A stretch of DNA of 20,997 nucleotides. Origin: JAZDEU01 sp043808545. GTDB lineage: Bacteria; Patescibacteriota; Patescibacteriia; JAZDEU01. The number at the start of each line of letters is the position of its first letter. Position 1 is the stretch's first letter. Positions 1-7,453 of this stretch are shown piece by piece. The stretch is from positions 1 to 20,997 of the forward strand of contig JAZDEU010000024.1 in NCBI GenBank assembly GCA_043808545.1. The letters are read 5' to 3'. Below the pieces are notes generated by a model. It ran no database searches and was not told the origin of the DNA. It saw only the letters and a list, made by a program, of their open reading frames with translations. A program made the position numbers and the translations under genes.

Positions 1-2
1 CT

Positions 3-138
3 GCTCAAGTAGTTCCAAAAGTGCCATTTGCTAAAGGAATATTTTGCCTTCACAAGATTTATTCTTTGCGCTGGAATTTAATTTTTATTTAAAATTAGGG
101 GTTTTAAGCAAATGGCACTGAAACCGTGCTGAGTAGTT
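3..138. repeat. Small inverted-repeat element with flanking direct repeats
   Basis: A perfect 13-nt inverted repeat (AGTGCCATTTGCT at 20-32, complement at 107-119) is flanked by near-identical direct repeats: GCTCAAGTAGTT at 3-14 and GCTGAGTAGTT at 128-138. The A+T-rich interior holds no convincing gene. The geometry resembles a miniature inverted-repeat element with a target duplication, although the direct repeats do not abut the inverted repeats. A frame open from the window edge to 93 has no recognisable protein content. Confidence 0.45.
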
Positions 139-216
139 ACATAATATTTATAATTAAAATATTTTTTGCTAAGTTTAGCTGAATTAAGTTTAGAATCAAA
201 CAGCCCTGACTACTAT

Positions 217-1791
217 ATGAATTTAGATAAAATAAAAAAAGCGTATTTTATCGGAATTGGCGGGATTGGCGTTAGCGCTGCCGCCAAGTTTATGCTAAAA
301 AATGGCAAAATTGTTAGCGGTTCGGATGCGGCTGATTCTGAAATTATTGAAGAATTAAAAAAGATGGGCGCGAGTATTTTGATTGGATCGGACAGTAATT
401 ATATAAAAAAAGATATAGATTTAGTTATCTATTCTTTGGCTGTGCCTGAAAATAATTCAGAACGAGCATTGGCAAAGAAATTAGGTATAAAACAGATTAG
501 TTATCCAGAATTTTTAGGATTTTTAAGCCGTCAAATGTTTACTGTTGCAGTTTCTGGTACGAATGGGAAATCAACTACTACGGCTATGTTAGCGCTTATT
601 TTAGAGAAAGCGGGGATTAATCCGACTGTGATTGTGGGGAGTAAAGTGCCGTCGTTTAAGGATGGGAATCTGAAATTAAGTTCAAAGTTCAAAGTTCAAA
701 GTTCAAAGTTAAAGAAGGATGATTTTTTTGTAGTTGAAGCGTGCGAGTATAAGGCGGCTATGCTTGAGTTAAGTCCTAAAATAATTTTATTAACAAATAT
801 TGAAGAAGACCATTTAGATTTTTATAAAAATTTAGAGCATATTATAAGAACATTTAAGAAATACATAAAAAAAGTGGAAAATGACGGGGTGGTAATTTAC
901 AATATGGATGATGAAAATAGCGTGGAAGTTATGAAAGGGTTTAGTGGACGAAAAATAAGTTATGGTTTGGGAAATAAGAAATTAGAAATTAGAAATTGGA
1001 AATTTGGGAGTAGTGTGCAGGGTAAAAGCGCGGATGTGGAAGCGAAGAATGTTAGGATTAAAAATCAGAGGCAGATTTTTGAGGTTTATCGCGGAGAAGA
1101 AAAAAATGGAGCAATAAAATTAAAAATTCCTGGGATTTTTAATGTTTATAATGCGATGGCGGCAATTGCTACGTCATTGAATTTGGGAGTGAATTTTAAA
1201 ATTATTAAAAAATCTTTAGAAGAGTTTAACGGAATTTGGCGCAGGTTTGAAATAGTCGGGAGTTATAATGGCGCAGTGATTATTTCTGATTACGCGCATC
1301 ATCCTACAGCAATAAAAGAAACTATAAGGGCGGCGAAAGAATTTTATCCTAATCGCAGGATTGTTGCGGTTTTTGAACCCCACTCTCATAACCGAACACG
1401 AAAATTGTTCACTGAATTTAGTGAGAGTTTTGATGATGCGGATTTTGTGATTTTGTCGGAAGTGTATGATGTAGCGGGAAGAGAAAAACCTTCGGACAGG
1501 GTTAGCAGCAGGGAACTGGCGGAGGCTGTTAGACAATGCCGTAGGAAAGTTGGCGGATGTTGCGCGCAAAAAGGCTTCACAGCCCCTGCCTTAGGCGCAG
1601 GGGACAATGGAGCCGCCGCGGATAACGCGGAAGATGTGTTTTACGCGAAAGATTTAAAAGAAGCGAGGAGAATTTTATTAAAAAATATTAAAAAGGATGA
1701 TGTCGTTTTAATAATGGGAGCTGGGGATATTTATAAGTTAAGTGTAGGGGCGCGAGGCATCGCGCCCGTACTGGCATGGTTTACTAACTAA
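217..1791 (+). CDS. murC: UDP-N-acetylmuramate--L-alanine ligase (MurC)
   Basis: MurC adds L-alanine to UDP-MurNAc, the first peptide-forming step of cytoplasmic peptidoglycan precursor synthesis. Counting from the ATG at 217 (524 aa), the N-terminal Rossmann motif GIGGIG lies at 13-18, the ATP loop GTNGKSTTT starts at 114, the central acidic motif VVEACEY lies at about 172-178, NIEEDH is near 200, and DYAHHPTA begins the C-terminal ligase domain. A TTG at 166 would add 17 unconserved residues, and the family normally starts just before the Rossmann strand, so 217 is preferred. No Shine-Dalgarno is visible. The gene is longer than usual because four repeat-like tracts are read in frame: a TTCAAAG tandem, a 28-nt tandem shared with the GT2 gene, a G+C hairpin, and a palindrome that extends the C-terminus past the usual MGAGDIYKL end. 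The catalytic core looks intact. holB follows closely. Confidence 0.93.
   Translation: MNLDKIKKAYFIGIGGIGVSAAAKFMLKNGKIVSGSDAADSEIIEELKKMGASILIGSDSNYIKKDIDLVIYSLAVPENNSERALAKKLGIKQISYPEFLGFLSRQMFTVAVSGTNGKSTTTAMLALILEKAGINPTVIVGSKVPSFKDGNLKLSSKFKVQSSKLKKDDFFVVEACEYKAAMLELSPKIILLTNIEEDHLDFYKNLEHIIRTFKKYIKKVENDGVVIYNMDDENSVEVMKGFSGRKISYGLGNKKLEIRNWKFGSSVQGKSADVEAKNVRIKNQRQIFEVYRGEEKNGAIKLKIPGIFNVYNAMAAIATSLNLGVNFKIIKKSLEEFNGIWRRFEIVGSYNGAVIISDYAHHPTAIKETIRAAKEFYPNRRIVAVFEPHSHNRTRKLFTEFSESFDDADFVILSEVYDVAGREKPSDRVSSRELAEAVRQCRRKVGGCCAQKGFTAPALGAGDNGAAADNAEDVFYAKDLKEARRILLKNIKKDDVVLIMGAGDIYKLSVGARGIAPVLAWFTN
681..710 (+). repeat. In-frame TTCAAAG x4 tandem in murC
   Basis: Four exact copies of the 7-mer TTCAAAG (681-708) plus TT are translated as part of SSKFKVQSSKLK in the loop before the VVEACEY motif. 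The composition matches the CAAAG/CAAAA low-complexity repeats found between genes here, so the tract was probably acquired rather than ancestral. Confidence 0.8.
977..1004 (+). repeat. 28-nt (AGAAATT)3-GGAAATT repeat in murC
   Basis: Three AGAAATT units and one GGAAATT unit are translated as KLEIRNWK. The same 28 bases occur in the same reading frame in the GT2 gene at 7932-7959. The proteins are unrelated, so the tract is a dispersed element rather than conserved protein sequence. Confidence 0.9.
1583..1603. repeat. G+C-rich hairpin repeat in murC
   Basis: CCCCTGC at 1583-1589 pairs with GCAGGGG at 1597-1603 around a 7-nt loop. It lies in a low-conservation stretch (TAPALGAGDNGA) between the SSRELAEA helix and the VFYAKDLKEA segment, where MurC proteins normally have few residues. 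The local base composition is far richer in G+C than the rest of the gene. Confidence 0.7.
1744..1771. repeat. GTAGGGGC-N-GCCCGTAC palindrome at the murC 3' end
   Basis: This 28-nt unit has the arms GGGCGCGA and TCGCGCCC and the outer borders GTAGGGGC and GCCCGTAC. The intergenic unit at 4093-4120 has the same length and borders but a different core. Here it is translated as VGARGIAPV and extends MurC beyond its usual C-terminus. Confidence 0.8.
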
Positions 1792-1808
1792 AATGTAAAG
1801 TGTATAAT
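1780..1808 (+). promoter_or_regulatory. Predicted promoter for holB, possibly leaderless
   Basis: TTTACT at 1780-1785 is followed after 17 nt by a perfect TATAAT at 1803-1808. The holB ATG at 1815 falls 7 nt after the last base of the -10 box, about where transcription would begin. This would give a leaderless mRNA and fits the absence of a Shine-Dalgarno. The -35 box lies in the last codons of murC. Confidence 0.5.
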
Positions 1809-1814
1809 AAAATT

Positions 1815-2792
1815 ATGTTTAATTGGGATATTATAGGACATAAAAAAATGCTTGATGTTTTAGAGAATTGCTTTATTCGGCATAATATTGTTAATGCTTA
1901 TTTATTTCATGGTCCCGGCAAGATAGGAAAAACAAAAGCCGCAAATCAATTTATAAAAGCTTTATTTTGCGCTAATGATGGAAGACCGTGTTTGTCGTGC
2001 CGCAGTTGCGTATCTTTAGAAAATGGCTCTCATCCGGATGTTTTTAGGGTAAAAAAAGAGGAAGATAAAAAGGATATTAGTATAGAGCAGGTTCGCGAGA
2101 TGCAGAATCGCCTTTTAAGCGGATCGTTTTTAAATTCTTATAAAGTAGGAGTTATTGAAGGCGCGGAGTATTTGAATGAGAGCGGATGGAATTCTCTTTT
2201 GAAAATTTTAGAAGAGCCGCCTTCTAAAACCGTTATAATTATAATAGCGAAAACAATAGAAAAGATACCAACGACTATTATTTCAAGATGCCAGAATTTA
2301 AAATTTTCTTATGTTTTAGAAGATGAAATTTATAAATATTTAAGATTTAACAATATTGAAAGGAGCCGAGCGCGAGAATTAGCGAGATTTTCTAGAGGCA
2401 GAGTCGGGTTAGTAAAAGAAATCTTAGAAAATCCTTTATGGGACAAAGAATATAATGAGAAAATTAAAAATTTATTTTCCTTGTTTTCTAAAGAAAAAAG
2501 TATCAAAGAAAAAAATAATTTTGTTGCCATTATATCAAAAGATAAGACCCAATCGTATGATTTTTTGAATTTTTTTTCTGTTTTAACAAGGGATTTGATT
2601 TTATCTAAAATAGATAATAGTTTAATTGTTAATCTAAGGTATAAAGATAAAATTTCTGAGATAGCAGAGCATTTTAGTTTTAAAAAATTAGAGTCATTAA
2701 TCGAAGATTCAATAAAATCCAAGGAGGCTTTATTAGGAAATGCTAATGCGAAAATTTTATTAGAAAATTTAGTTTTAAATATACATTGTTGA
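1815..2792 (+). CDS. holB: DNA polymerase III, delta' subunit
   Basis: This is the delta' subunit of the clamp-loader complex, which with delta and gamma/tau opens the beta clamp and loads it onto primed DNA. From the ATG at 1815 (325 aa), a Walker A-like GPGKIGKT lies at 33-40, four cysteines at 52, 59, 62 and 65 form the usual zinc module, LLKILEEPP is near 128-136, and the SRC sensor motif is at 157-159. A GTG at 1800 would add five residues without support from the family. The C-terminal half is poorly conserved, as is normal for delta'. The gene starts 23 nt after murC and may have its own leaderless promoter. It ends in TGA. It could be confused with DnaX, but the length and lack of a tau-like tail favour HolB. 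Confidence 0.88.
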   Translation: MFNWDIIGHKKMLDVLENCFIRHNIVNAYLFHGPGKIGKTKAANQFIKALFCANDGRPCLSCRSCVSLENGSHPDVFRVKKEEDKKDISIEQVREMQNRLLSGSFLNSYKVGVIEGAEYLNESGWNSLLKILEEPPSKTVIIIIAKTIEKIPTTIISRCQNLKFSYVLEDEIYKYLRFNNIERSRARELARFSRGRVGLVKEILENPLWDKEYNEKIKNLFSLFSKEKSIKEKNNFVAIISKDKTQSYDFLNFFSVLTRDLILSKIDNSLIVNLRYKDKISEIAEHFSFKKLESLIEDSIKSKEALLGNANAKILLENLVLNIHC

Positions 2793-3010
2793 AAAAATCA
2801 AAACGCAAAAATCAAAAGTCAAAACCACAAATCAAATCTAAAAAAATTTTTAAATTTAGAAGCATTATTCTAAAAAATACATTGCATGAATTGAAAGAGG
2901 ACAAATAAAAAATGAGGTAAAAGAATAAAATATAGAGTAGTTTTAAATTTTTAGTTGCCTGCCTGCGCAGGCATGTAGATTTGAGATTTCAGGTTTGATT
3001 TTTGAGTTAA
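2793..3010. repeat. Intergenic low-complexity inverted-repeat element, copy A
   Basis: This gene-free stretch begins with CAAAA-type repeats (about 2796-2840), holds a core containing TTTAGAAGCATTAT (about 2857-2870), and ends with complementary TTTGA-type repeats (2979-3007). The left arm is almost identical to that at 7275-7304, and a similar core occurs at 7356-7368, so both loci appear to carry one element family. A 14-nt perfect palindrome TGCCTGCGCAGGCA sits at 2960-2973. No coding sequence is evident. Confidence 0.65.
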
Positions 3011-3031
3011 TGCGCGTGAATTATAATTTCT

Positions 3032-4090
3032 ATGAAAAAAATAACATTGATTTTATCGTTTTTTTTAATGTCTTTTCTTGTAGTTGGCTGCGTTCAAGTA
3101 GAAACGAATAGTGATTTTGGCGGTGTTTTCAGGTCAGTAGATAAGGGAGAGACTTTTTTGCAAAAATCTCTTCTTGCTACTCCTCTGGCTAGTTTGCAAT
3201 CTATTGGGAATGTGAGCGTTACGACAATGGAGCTAGATCCGCAAGATAGCTCCGCGCTTTATATAGGGACTTTAAACAGCGGTCTTTATTATAGTTATGA
3301 TATGGCGTCAAGCTGGCAGAAAGCGCGCAGTTTAGGAGATATGGCGATACATTCTTTAGAAGTGAGCCCTGATAATAAATGCCGTATTTACGCGGCAAGC
3401 TATAATAAGATTTTTATGAGTAAAGATTGCAATAGGACATATAAAGAAATATATAATGATCCAAGATCAGCCGTTATTTTTAAAGAGCTTATAATTGATC
3501 CTAGCGTTCCTGCTAGAATTTACGCGGCAACTTCTTTCGGCGACATATTAAGAAGCGAAGACAGTGGAACTGCATGGATGAATATATATAATTTAGGTTC
3601 TGAAATAATAGATATTGTAATTCCGAAGGATAACGCAGAGATTATGTATGTTGCGACAAAAAAAGCTTTGTTGAAAACGGAAAATAATGGTGTAAATTGG
3701 ACTAATATAGGGAATGATTTTGATAAATTAGCAGGAGTAGCAGGAAGCATGGACATAAGAGAAATATTGTCTATTGACGGTAAAAATGGAAATAGTATAA
3801 TGGTTTTAACTAATAAAAATATTTTTAAAAGCAATAATGGGGGCGCAAGTTGGGATAATTTAAGGTTAGTTACCCCGCCCGGAAAAGTTGATTTATATTC
3901 TTTCGCGGTTAATCCAAAAAATGAGAAAGAGATTTATTATGCTACCGCCACTTCTTTTGTGAAAAGCATTGACGGCGGGGCAAATTGGAAGAGCGTTGTA
4001 TCTCCTAGTTTAAGGCTTCCTTATCATATGCTAGCTGATCCAGCGGACCTGAATATTATTTATTTAGGGATGTGGAAGCAAAAGAGTTAA
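3032..4090 (+). CDS. Asp-box (BNR-like) repeat lipoprotein
   Basis: This is a predicted exported lipoprotein of 352 aa. Residues 1-19 form a hydrophobic signal peptide ending in the lipobox LVVGC, with lipidation expected at Cys20. The mature part carries at least seven Asp-box-like S-x-D-x-G-x-x-W motifs (SVDKGETF, SYDMASSW, SKDCNRTY, SEDSGTAW, TENNGVNW, SNNGGASW, SIDGGANW) spaced at roughly 40-50 residues, as in beta-propellers of the sortilin/Vps10, BNR and Ycf48 types. It is probably a surface-anchored propeller for binding, but the ligand is unknown. No catalytic residues of a sialidase can be assigned. A TATAAT lies at 3022-3027, only 4 nt before the ATG, with no well-spaced -35. The following intergenic palindromes separate it from gpmI. 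Confidence 0.85.
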   Translation: MKKITLILSFFLMSFLVVGCVQVETNSDFGGVFRSVDKGETFLQKSLLATPLASLQSIGNVSVTTMELDPQDSSALYIGTLNSGLYYSYDMASSWQKARSLGDMAIHSLEVSPDNKCRIYAASYNKIFMSKDCNRTYKEIYNDPRSAVIFKELIIDPSVPARIYAATSFGDILRSEDSGTAWMNIYNLGSEIIDIVIPKDNAEIMYVATKKALLKTENNGVNWTNIGNDFDKLAGVAGSMDIREILSIDGKNGNSIMVLTNKNIFKSNNGGASWDNLRLVTPPGKVDLYSFAVNPKNEKEIYYATATSFVKSIDGGANWKSVVSPSLRLPYHMLADPADLNIIYLGMWKQKS

Positions 4091-4164
4091 AGGTAGGGGC
4101 ATATTGCAATATGCCCGTACTTAAATTTATAAATTTATGGGCATATTGCAATATGCCCCTACCT
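4091..4164. repeat. Perfect 26-bp inverted repeat with palindromic arms
   Basis: The arms at 4091-4116 and 4139-4164 are exact reverse complements. Each contains the 20-nt perfect palindrome GGGCATATTGCAATATGCCC (4097-4116 and 4139-4158). The spacer holds a further 14-nt palindrome, AAATTTATAAATTT. The left arm shares its borders, GTAGGGGC and GCCCGTAC, with the copy at the murC end. No U-tract follows, so this is a repeat element rather than a standard terminator, although transcripts would fold strongly. Confidence 0.9.
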
Positions 4165-4170
4165 TAAAAA

Positions 4171-5784
4171 ATGAATTTAGATAATATACAATTTGATCAT
4201 CGTCCGACATTACTCATTATTTTGGATGGTTGGGGAATAGCGCCCCCTTCTAGAAGTAATGCGATAACGCTTGCTAATACTCCAGGAATGGATAAATTTA
4301 TTTCATCTTACCCAGCGGTTACTCTTCAAGCTTCTGGAGAAAGCGTCGGTTTGCCATGGGGCGAAATGGGAAATTCCGAGGTAGGACATCTGAATTTAGG
4401 GGCTGGAAAAATTGTTTATCAAGATCTTCCCCGCATCACTAATGCTATTTTAAATAATACTTTTTTCTCAAATAATTATTTTCTAAAGGCAATAGAGCAT
4501 GTTAAAAATAATGCGAAGAATTCAAAACTGCATCTTATGGGGCTTGTGTCGTCCGGCGGAGTGCATAGTTATATGGAGCATTTATTTGCTTTAATGGAAC
4601 TTGCAAAAAGGGAAGGATTGGAGGAAGTTTATATACATGTTATTTTAGATGGACGGGACACTCCTTATAATAGCGGTTTAAATTTTATACAGAAAATACA
4701 AAATAAAATAGAAGAATTAGGAATAGGAAAAATAGCCAGTTTATCTGGCAGATATTATGCGATGGATAGGGATAACCATTGGGAGAGGATAGAAAAGGCA
4801 TATAACGCGATCACTGCCAACGGCGTTTTTCAAGAAAATCAAGAAATATATTCTGATCCCATTAAAGCCATAGAAGCTTCATATAAGAAAAAAGTTTATG
4901 ATGAAGAATTTTTACCTATAAGTTTATATGAAAAAGATGGAGAATTAGTCTGTCCGATAAAAGATAATGATTCTGTTATCTTTTTTAATTATCGTTCTGA
5001 TCGGGCGCGCGAGCTTACTAAAGCTTTTGTCTTGCCTTCCATAGAAAAATTTGAGAGAAAGGAATATTTGAAAAATTTAGTTTTTGTATGTATGACTGAA
5101 TATGAAAAGAATTTGCCTGTTGATGTCGCGTTTCCGCCCGAATTGATAAATAATCCTTTAGCGAGAGTTATCAGCAGTAATAATTTAAAACAGCTTCATA
5201 TAGCGGAAACAGAAAAATACGCGCATGTGACTTATTTTTTTAATGGAGGGAAAGAAGAGATTTTTGAAGGGGAAGATCGGATTTTGGTGCCTTCCGCGAG
5301 GGTTGACTCTTACGCGGAAAAGTCTGAAATGGGCGCGAAAGAAATAACTGAGAACATATTAAAAAATTTAAAGTTGTATGATTTTTTTGTGATAAATTTT
5401 GCTAATCCTGATATGGTGGGGCATACTGGGGATTTAAAAGCGACGGTAAGGGCGATAGAAGTTGTTGATAATTGCGTTAAAAAAATAGTTGAAAATGTTT
5501 TAGCAATAAATGGAGCAGTTGTTATTGTGGCTGATCATGGAAATGCGGAATGTTTATTAAATATACAGACCGGAGCTATTGATAAAGAACATAGCACATA
5601 TCCAGTTCCGTGCATTATTATCGCTAATGAATTAGAAGGAAAAAATTCAGGGCAGGATTCCGAGGTCACAACTGATTTAAGTTTGTTAATTCCCTCGGGA
5701 ATTCTAGCTGATGTCGCGCCTACGGTCCTAAAGCTTATGGGTTTAGATAAACCGGAGGAAATTACTGGGAGGAGTTTGATATAA
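4171..5784 (+). CDS. gpmI: 2,3-bisphosphoglycerate-independent phosphoglycerate mutase
   Basis: The enzyme interconverts 3- and 2-phosphoglycerate in glycolysis using two Mn ions and a phosphoserine intermediate. The 537-aa protein is of normal length for the family. The first metal ligand is Asp19 in LILDGWG-type context. The catalytic Ser69 lies in MGNSEVGH, followed by LNLGAGK. Further family blocks are HVILDGRDTP, GRYYAMDRD, FFNYRSDRARE, MVGHTGD, ADHGNAE and the metal-binding HSTYPVP near the C-terminus. The ATG at 4171 gives the expected N-terminus. No Shine-Dalgarno is visible, only an A-rich run after the inverted-repeat element. There is no sign of damage. The cofactor-dependent GpmA is excluded because its RHG motif is absent. 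Confidence 0.96.
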   Translation: MNLDNIQFDHRPTLLIILDGWGIAPPSRSNAITLANTPGMDKFISSYPAVTLQASGESVGLPWGEMGNSEVGHLNLGAGKIVYQDLPRITNAILNNTFFSNNYFLKAIEHVKNNAKNSKLHLMGLVSSGGVHSYMEHLFALMELAKREGLEEVYIHVILDGRDTPYNSGLNFIQKIQNKIEELGIGKIASLSGRYYAMDRDNHWERIEKAYNAITANGVFQENQEIYSDPIKAIEASYKKKVYDEEFLPISLYEKDGELVCPIKDNDSVIFFNYRSDRARELTKAFVLPSIEKFERKEYLKNLVFVCMTEYEKNLPVDVAFPPELINNPLARVISSNNLKQLHIAETEKYAHVTYFFNGGKEEIFEGEDRILVPSARVDSYAEKSEMGAKEITENILKNLKLYDFFVINFANPDMVGHTGDLKATVRAIEVVDNCVKKIVENVLAINGAVVIVADHGNAECLLNIQTGAIDKEHSTYPVPCIIIANELEGKNSGQDSEVTTDLSLLIPSGILADVAPTVLKLMGLDKPEEITGRSLI

Positions 5785-5877
5785 TCAAAAAAGCAAAAAA
5801 ACAAAAAAACAAAAAAACAATTACTTCATTCTGTGTTTGTTTTCTTGTTTCATTGTTTTCTTGTTTTATTGTAATAT
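5785..5877. repeat. Intergenic CAAAAAAA/TTGTTTT inverted low-complexity repeats
   Basis: The spacer between gpmI and frr begins with repeated CAAAAAAA units (about 5791-5820) and ends with repeated TTGTTTTC/TTGTTTT units (about 5836-5870), so the two halves can pair loosely. No gene or clear promoter is present. It may contribute to termination of gpmI. Confidence 0.6.
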
Positions 5878-6432
5878 ATGTCTCAAATTATTGATGGATA
5901 CAAATCAGATTTTGAAAAAGCGGTTGAACATTTAAAAACAGAAATTTCTTCTCTTAAAACTGGCAGAGCCACCCCTCTTTTAGTTGAAAATGTGTTAGTT
6001 GAGTCTTACGGCGTGAAAATGCCTTTGAAACAAGTTGCGAGTATTAGCGTTCCTGATGCCAGATCTATTCTAATAGAACCATGGGATAAAAACATCACAA
6101 AAGAGATAGAAAAAGCTATAATAAGTTCAAATATAGGACTTAATCCTATCAATGAGGGTTCTCATGTAAGAATAGTATTGTCTGCTTTAACGGAGGAGGA
6201 TAGGATAAAAATAGTTAAAATTTTGAATCAGAAAGTAGAAGCGGCGCGAATTTCTATTCGCGGGATAAGGGATAAAATAAGAGATGACATACAAGAAATG
6301 GAGAAGAATAAAGAGATAGCTGAAGATGAAAGGTTTAGGTTGCAAAAAGAATTAGATGAATTTACGAGCAGTTATAATGATAAGTTGAAAGAGGTTGGGG
6401 AAAAGAAAGAGGAGGAGATAAATAGGATATAG
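5878..6432 (+). CDS. frr: Ribosome recycling factor
   Basis: The factor acts with EF-G to split post-termination ribosomes. The protein is 184 aa, the standard length. Family blocks are visible in order: LKTGRATPLLVENVLVESYG, QVASISVPDAR, IEPWD, NEGSHVRI, LTEEDR, and the helix with RISIRGIRDKIRD followed by EDERFRLQKELDE near the end of the three-helix bundle. The start is the ATG at 5878 after a T-rich spacer, and no Shine-Dalgarno is seen. It is convergent with the L,D-transpeptidase gene, with 23 nt between the two stop codons and no obvious strong terminator between them. It shows no truncation or unusual residues. Confidence 0.96.
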   Translation: MSQIIDGYKSDFEKAVEHLKTEISSLKTGRATPLLVENVLVESYGVKMPLKQVASISVPDARSILIEPWDKNITKEIEKAIISSNIGLNPINEGSHVRIVLSALTEEDRIKIVKILNQKVEAARISIRGIRDKIRDDIQEMEKNKEIAEDERFRLQKELDEFTSSYNDKLKEVGEKKEEEINRI

Positions 6433-6455
6433 GGAAGTTATTTTTGCTTGAAGCC

Positions 6456-7214
6456 TTAGTAAATAAAAACTGAAGTGCCGACTGGCGTCCAGTTATATAA
6501 AAATTCAGCGTTGCCGACTCCTAAGCGGACGCATCCGTGCGAAATGGGGGTACCTAAATGCGCTTCTCCTTCTTTGCGACCGCCAGGCCATTCAGGCAGT
6601 TCATGAATTCCAAACTTGCCTTTGTATAAAGACATCCAATAAGGCATCCATAATCCATAAGTTGCCGACCACGCGCGCGGATTTTTCCCATCTATTTTAA
6701 AATTTCCTTTCGGCGTCGGCATAGACGGTTTCCCTGTGGAAATTATGAACTTGCCCATTCTTACTCCTCCTAAAAAATAATTTAATTCCTGCAGATTAGT
6801 ATTTATTTCTATTCTTTTTTCTAATAAAGCTCCTTTCTTCGCGTTTAAAGGATCATAGCCAGCGTTTATTTCTTCACCATCTTTAAATCCGTCATTATCA
6901 GTATTCGCGTCGGTAAGATCAGTATGAAAATTTAATTCCATTCTATCTGATAAGCCATCATTGTCATAATCAGCATCTTCTAATTTTGTAGATTTTGGAT
7001 CAAGAGGCGAAAACCCTGTATTTAACTCAACCCAGTCGCTAAATCCGTCGCCATCAGTATCTTTTTCATAGATAGAAGTATGATAAATAGTTAATTCATC
7101 TTCGTCGGATATTCCGTCTTTATCCGTATCAAGCGGTTTTTTCGCAAGCGCTGGAAAAACTATTACAAAAAACAGAAGAATGAATAGTATAATTTTTATT
7201 TTTTTGCTTGACAT
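6456..7214 (-). CDS. Secreted L,D-transpeptidase (YkuD) with calcium-type repeats
   Basis: This protein probably crosslinks or modifies peptidoglycan outside the cytoplasmic membrane. Its 252 aa begin with a signal peptide (1-24, cleavage after ALA). Four Asp-rich repeats of thrombospondin type 3 / EF-hand-like form follow at about 29-41, 52-64, 81-94 and 102-116 (for example DTDKDGISDEDEL and DTDGDGFSDWVEL). A YkuD domain covers about 135-252, with His204 in FGIH and the catalytic SHGCVRL at 225-231 (Cys228). All key residues are present. The calcium-repeat/YkuD combination suggests that calcium or wall binding positions the enzyme, but that is inference. It is transcribed alone on the minus strand from a good promoter. 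Confidence 0.9.
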   Translation of the reverse strand: MSSKKIKIILFILLFFVIVFPALAKKPLDTDKDGISDEDELTIYHTSIYEKDTDGDGFSDWVELNTGFSPLDPKSTKLEDADYDNDGLSDRMELNFHTDLTDANTDNDGFKDGEEINAGYDPLNAKKGALLEKRIEINTNLQELNYFLGGVRMGKFIISTGKPSMPTPKGNFKIDGKNPRAWSATYGLWMPYWMSLYKGKFGIHELPEWPGGRKEGEAHLGTPISHGCVRLGVGNAEFLYNWTPVGTSVFIY

Positions 7215-7237
7215 AGTGATAGCCAGATTATATACTT

Positions 7238-7265
7238 ATTATAGCAGAAAATAACATAAACTCAA
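7238..7265 (-). promoter_or_regulatory. Predicted promoter of the L,D-transpeptidase gene
   Basis: On the minus strand, TTGAGT (7260-7265) is followed after 16 nt by TATAAT (7238-7243), preceded by TGC as an extended -10. The ATG at 7214-7212 is about 23 nt downstream of the -10, giving a leader of roughly 17 nt. A second TATAAT lies closer to the ATG. Confidence 0.6.
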
Positions 7266-7446
7266 AATTTAAAAGTCAAAAGTCAAAAACACAAATCAAA
7301 TCTCAAAGCTTACTAAATTCGCGAGGCTTTACACTTTTAGAAATTTTTTAACATTAGAAGCGTTAAATTTAAAAGGCACAAATTATTAGGAAGTTTAAAA
7401 ATTTTGAGTTGTGGTTTTGACTTTTGCGTTTTGAGATTTGAGTTTA
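7258..7446. repeat. Intergenic low-complexity inverted-repeat element, copy B
   Basis: The left arm (about 7260-7305) is rich in AAAAGTC and AAATC units and nearly matches the left arm of the element at 2793-3010. The right arm (about 7404-7444) is close to the reverse complement of that same left arm. The interior holds ATTAGAAGCGTTA (7356-7368), matching the core of copy A. No intact gene is present between the divergent transpeptidase and GT2 genes. Confidence 0.65.
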
Positions 7447-7453
7447 CATCTTT

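Noticed and set aside
3..138. Integron attC site
   Set aside because: There is no R/L box sequence and no integrase or cassette layout, so a miniature element fits better.
166..216. TTG start extending MurC by 17 residues
   Set aside because: The extra residues are not conserved in the family and there is no ribosome binding site. The ATG at 217 matches the normal N-terminus.
3022..3027. TATAAT as a leaderless promoter for the lipoprotein
   Set aside because: Only 4 nt separate it from the ATG, and no -35 lies at 16-18 nt (TTGAGT is at 14 nt, TTGATT at 21 nt).
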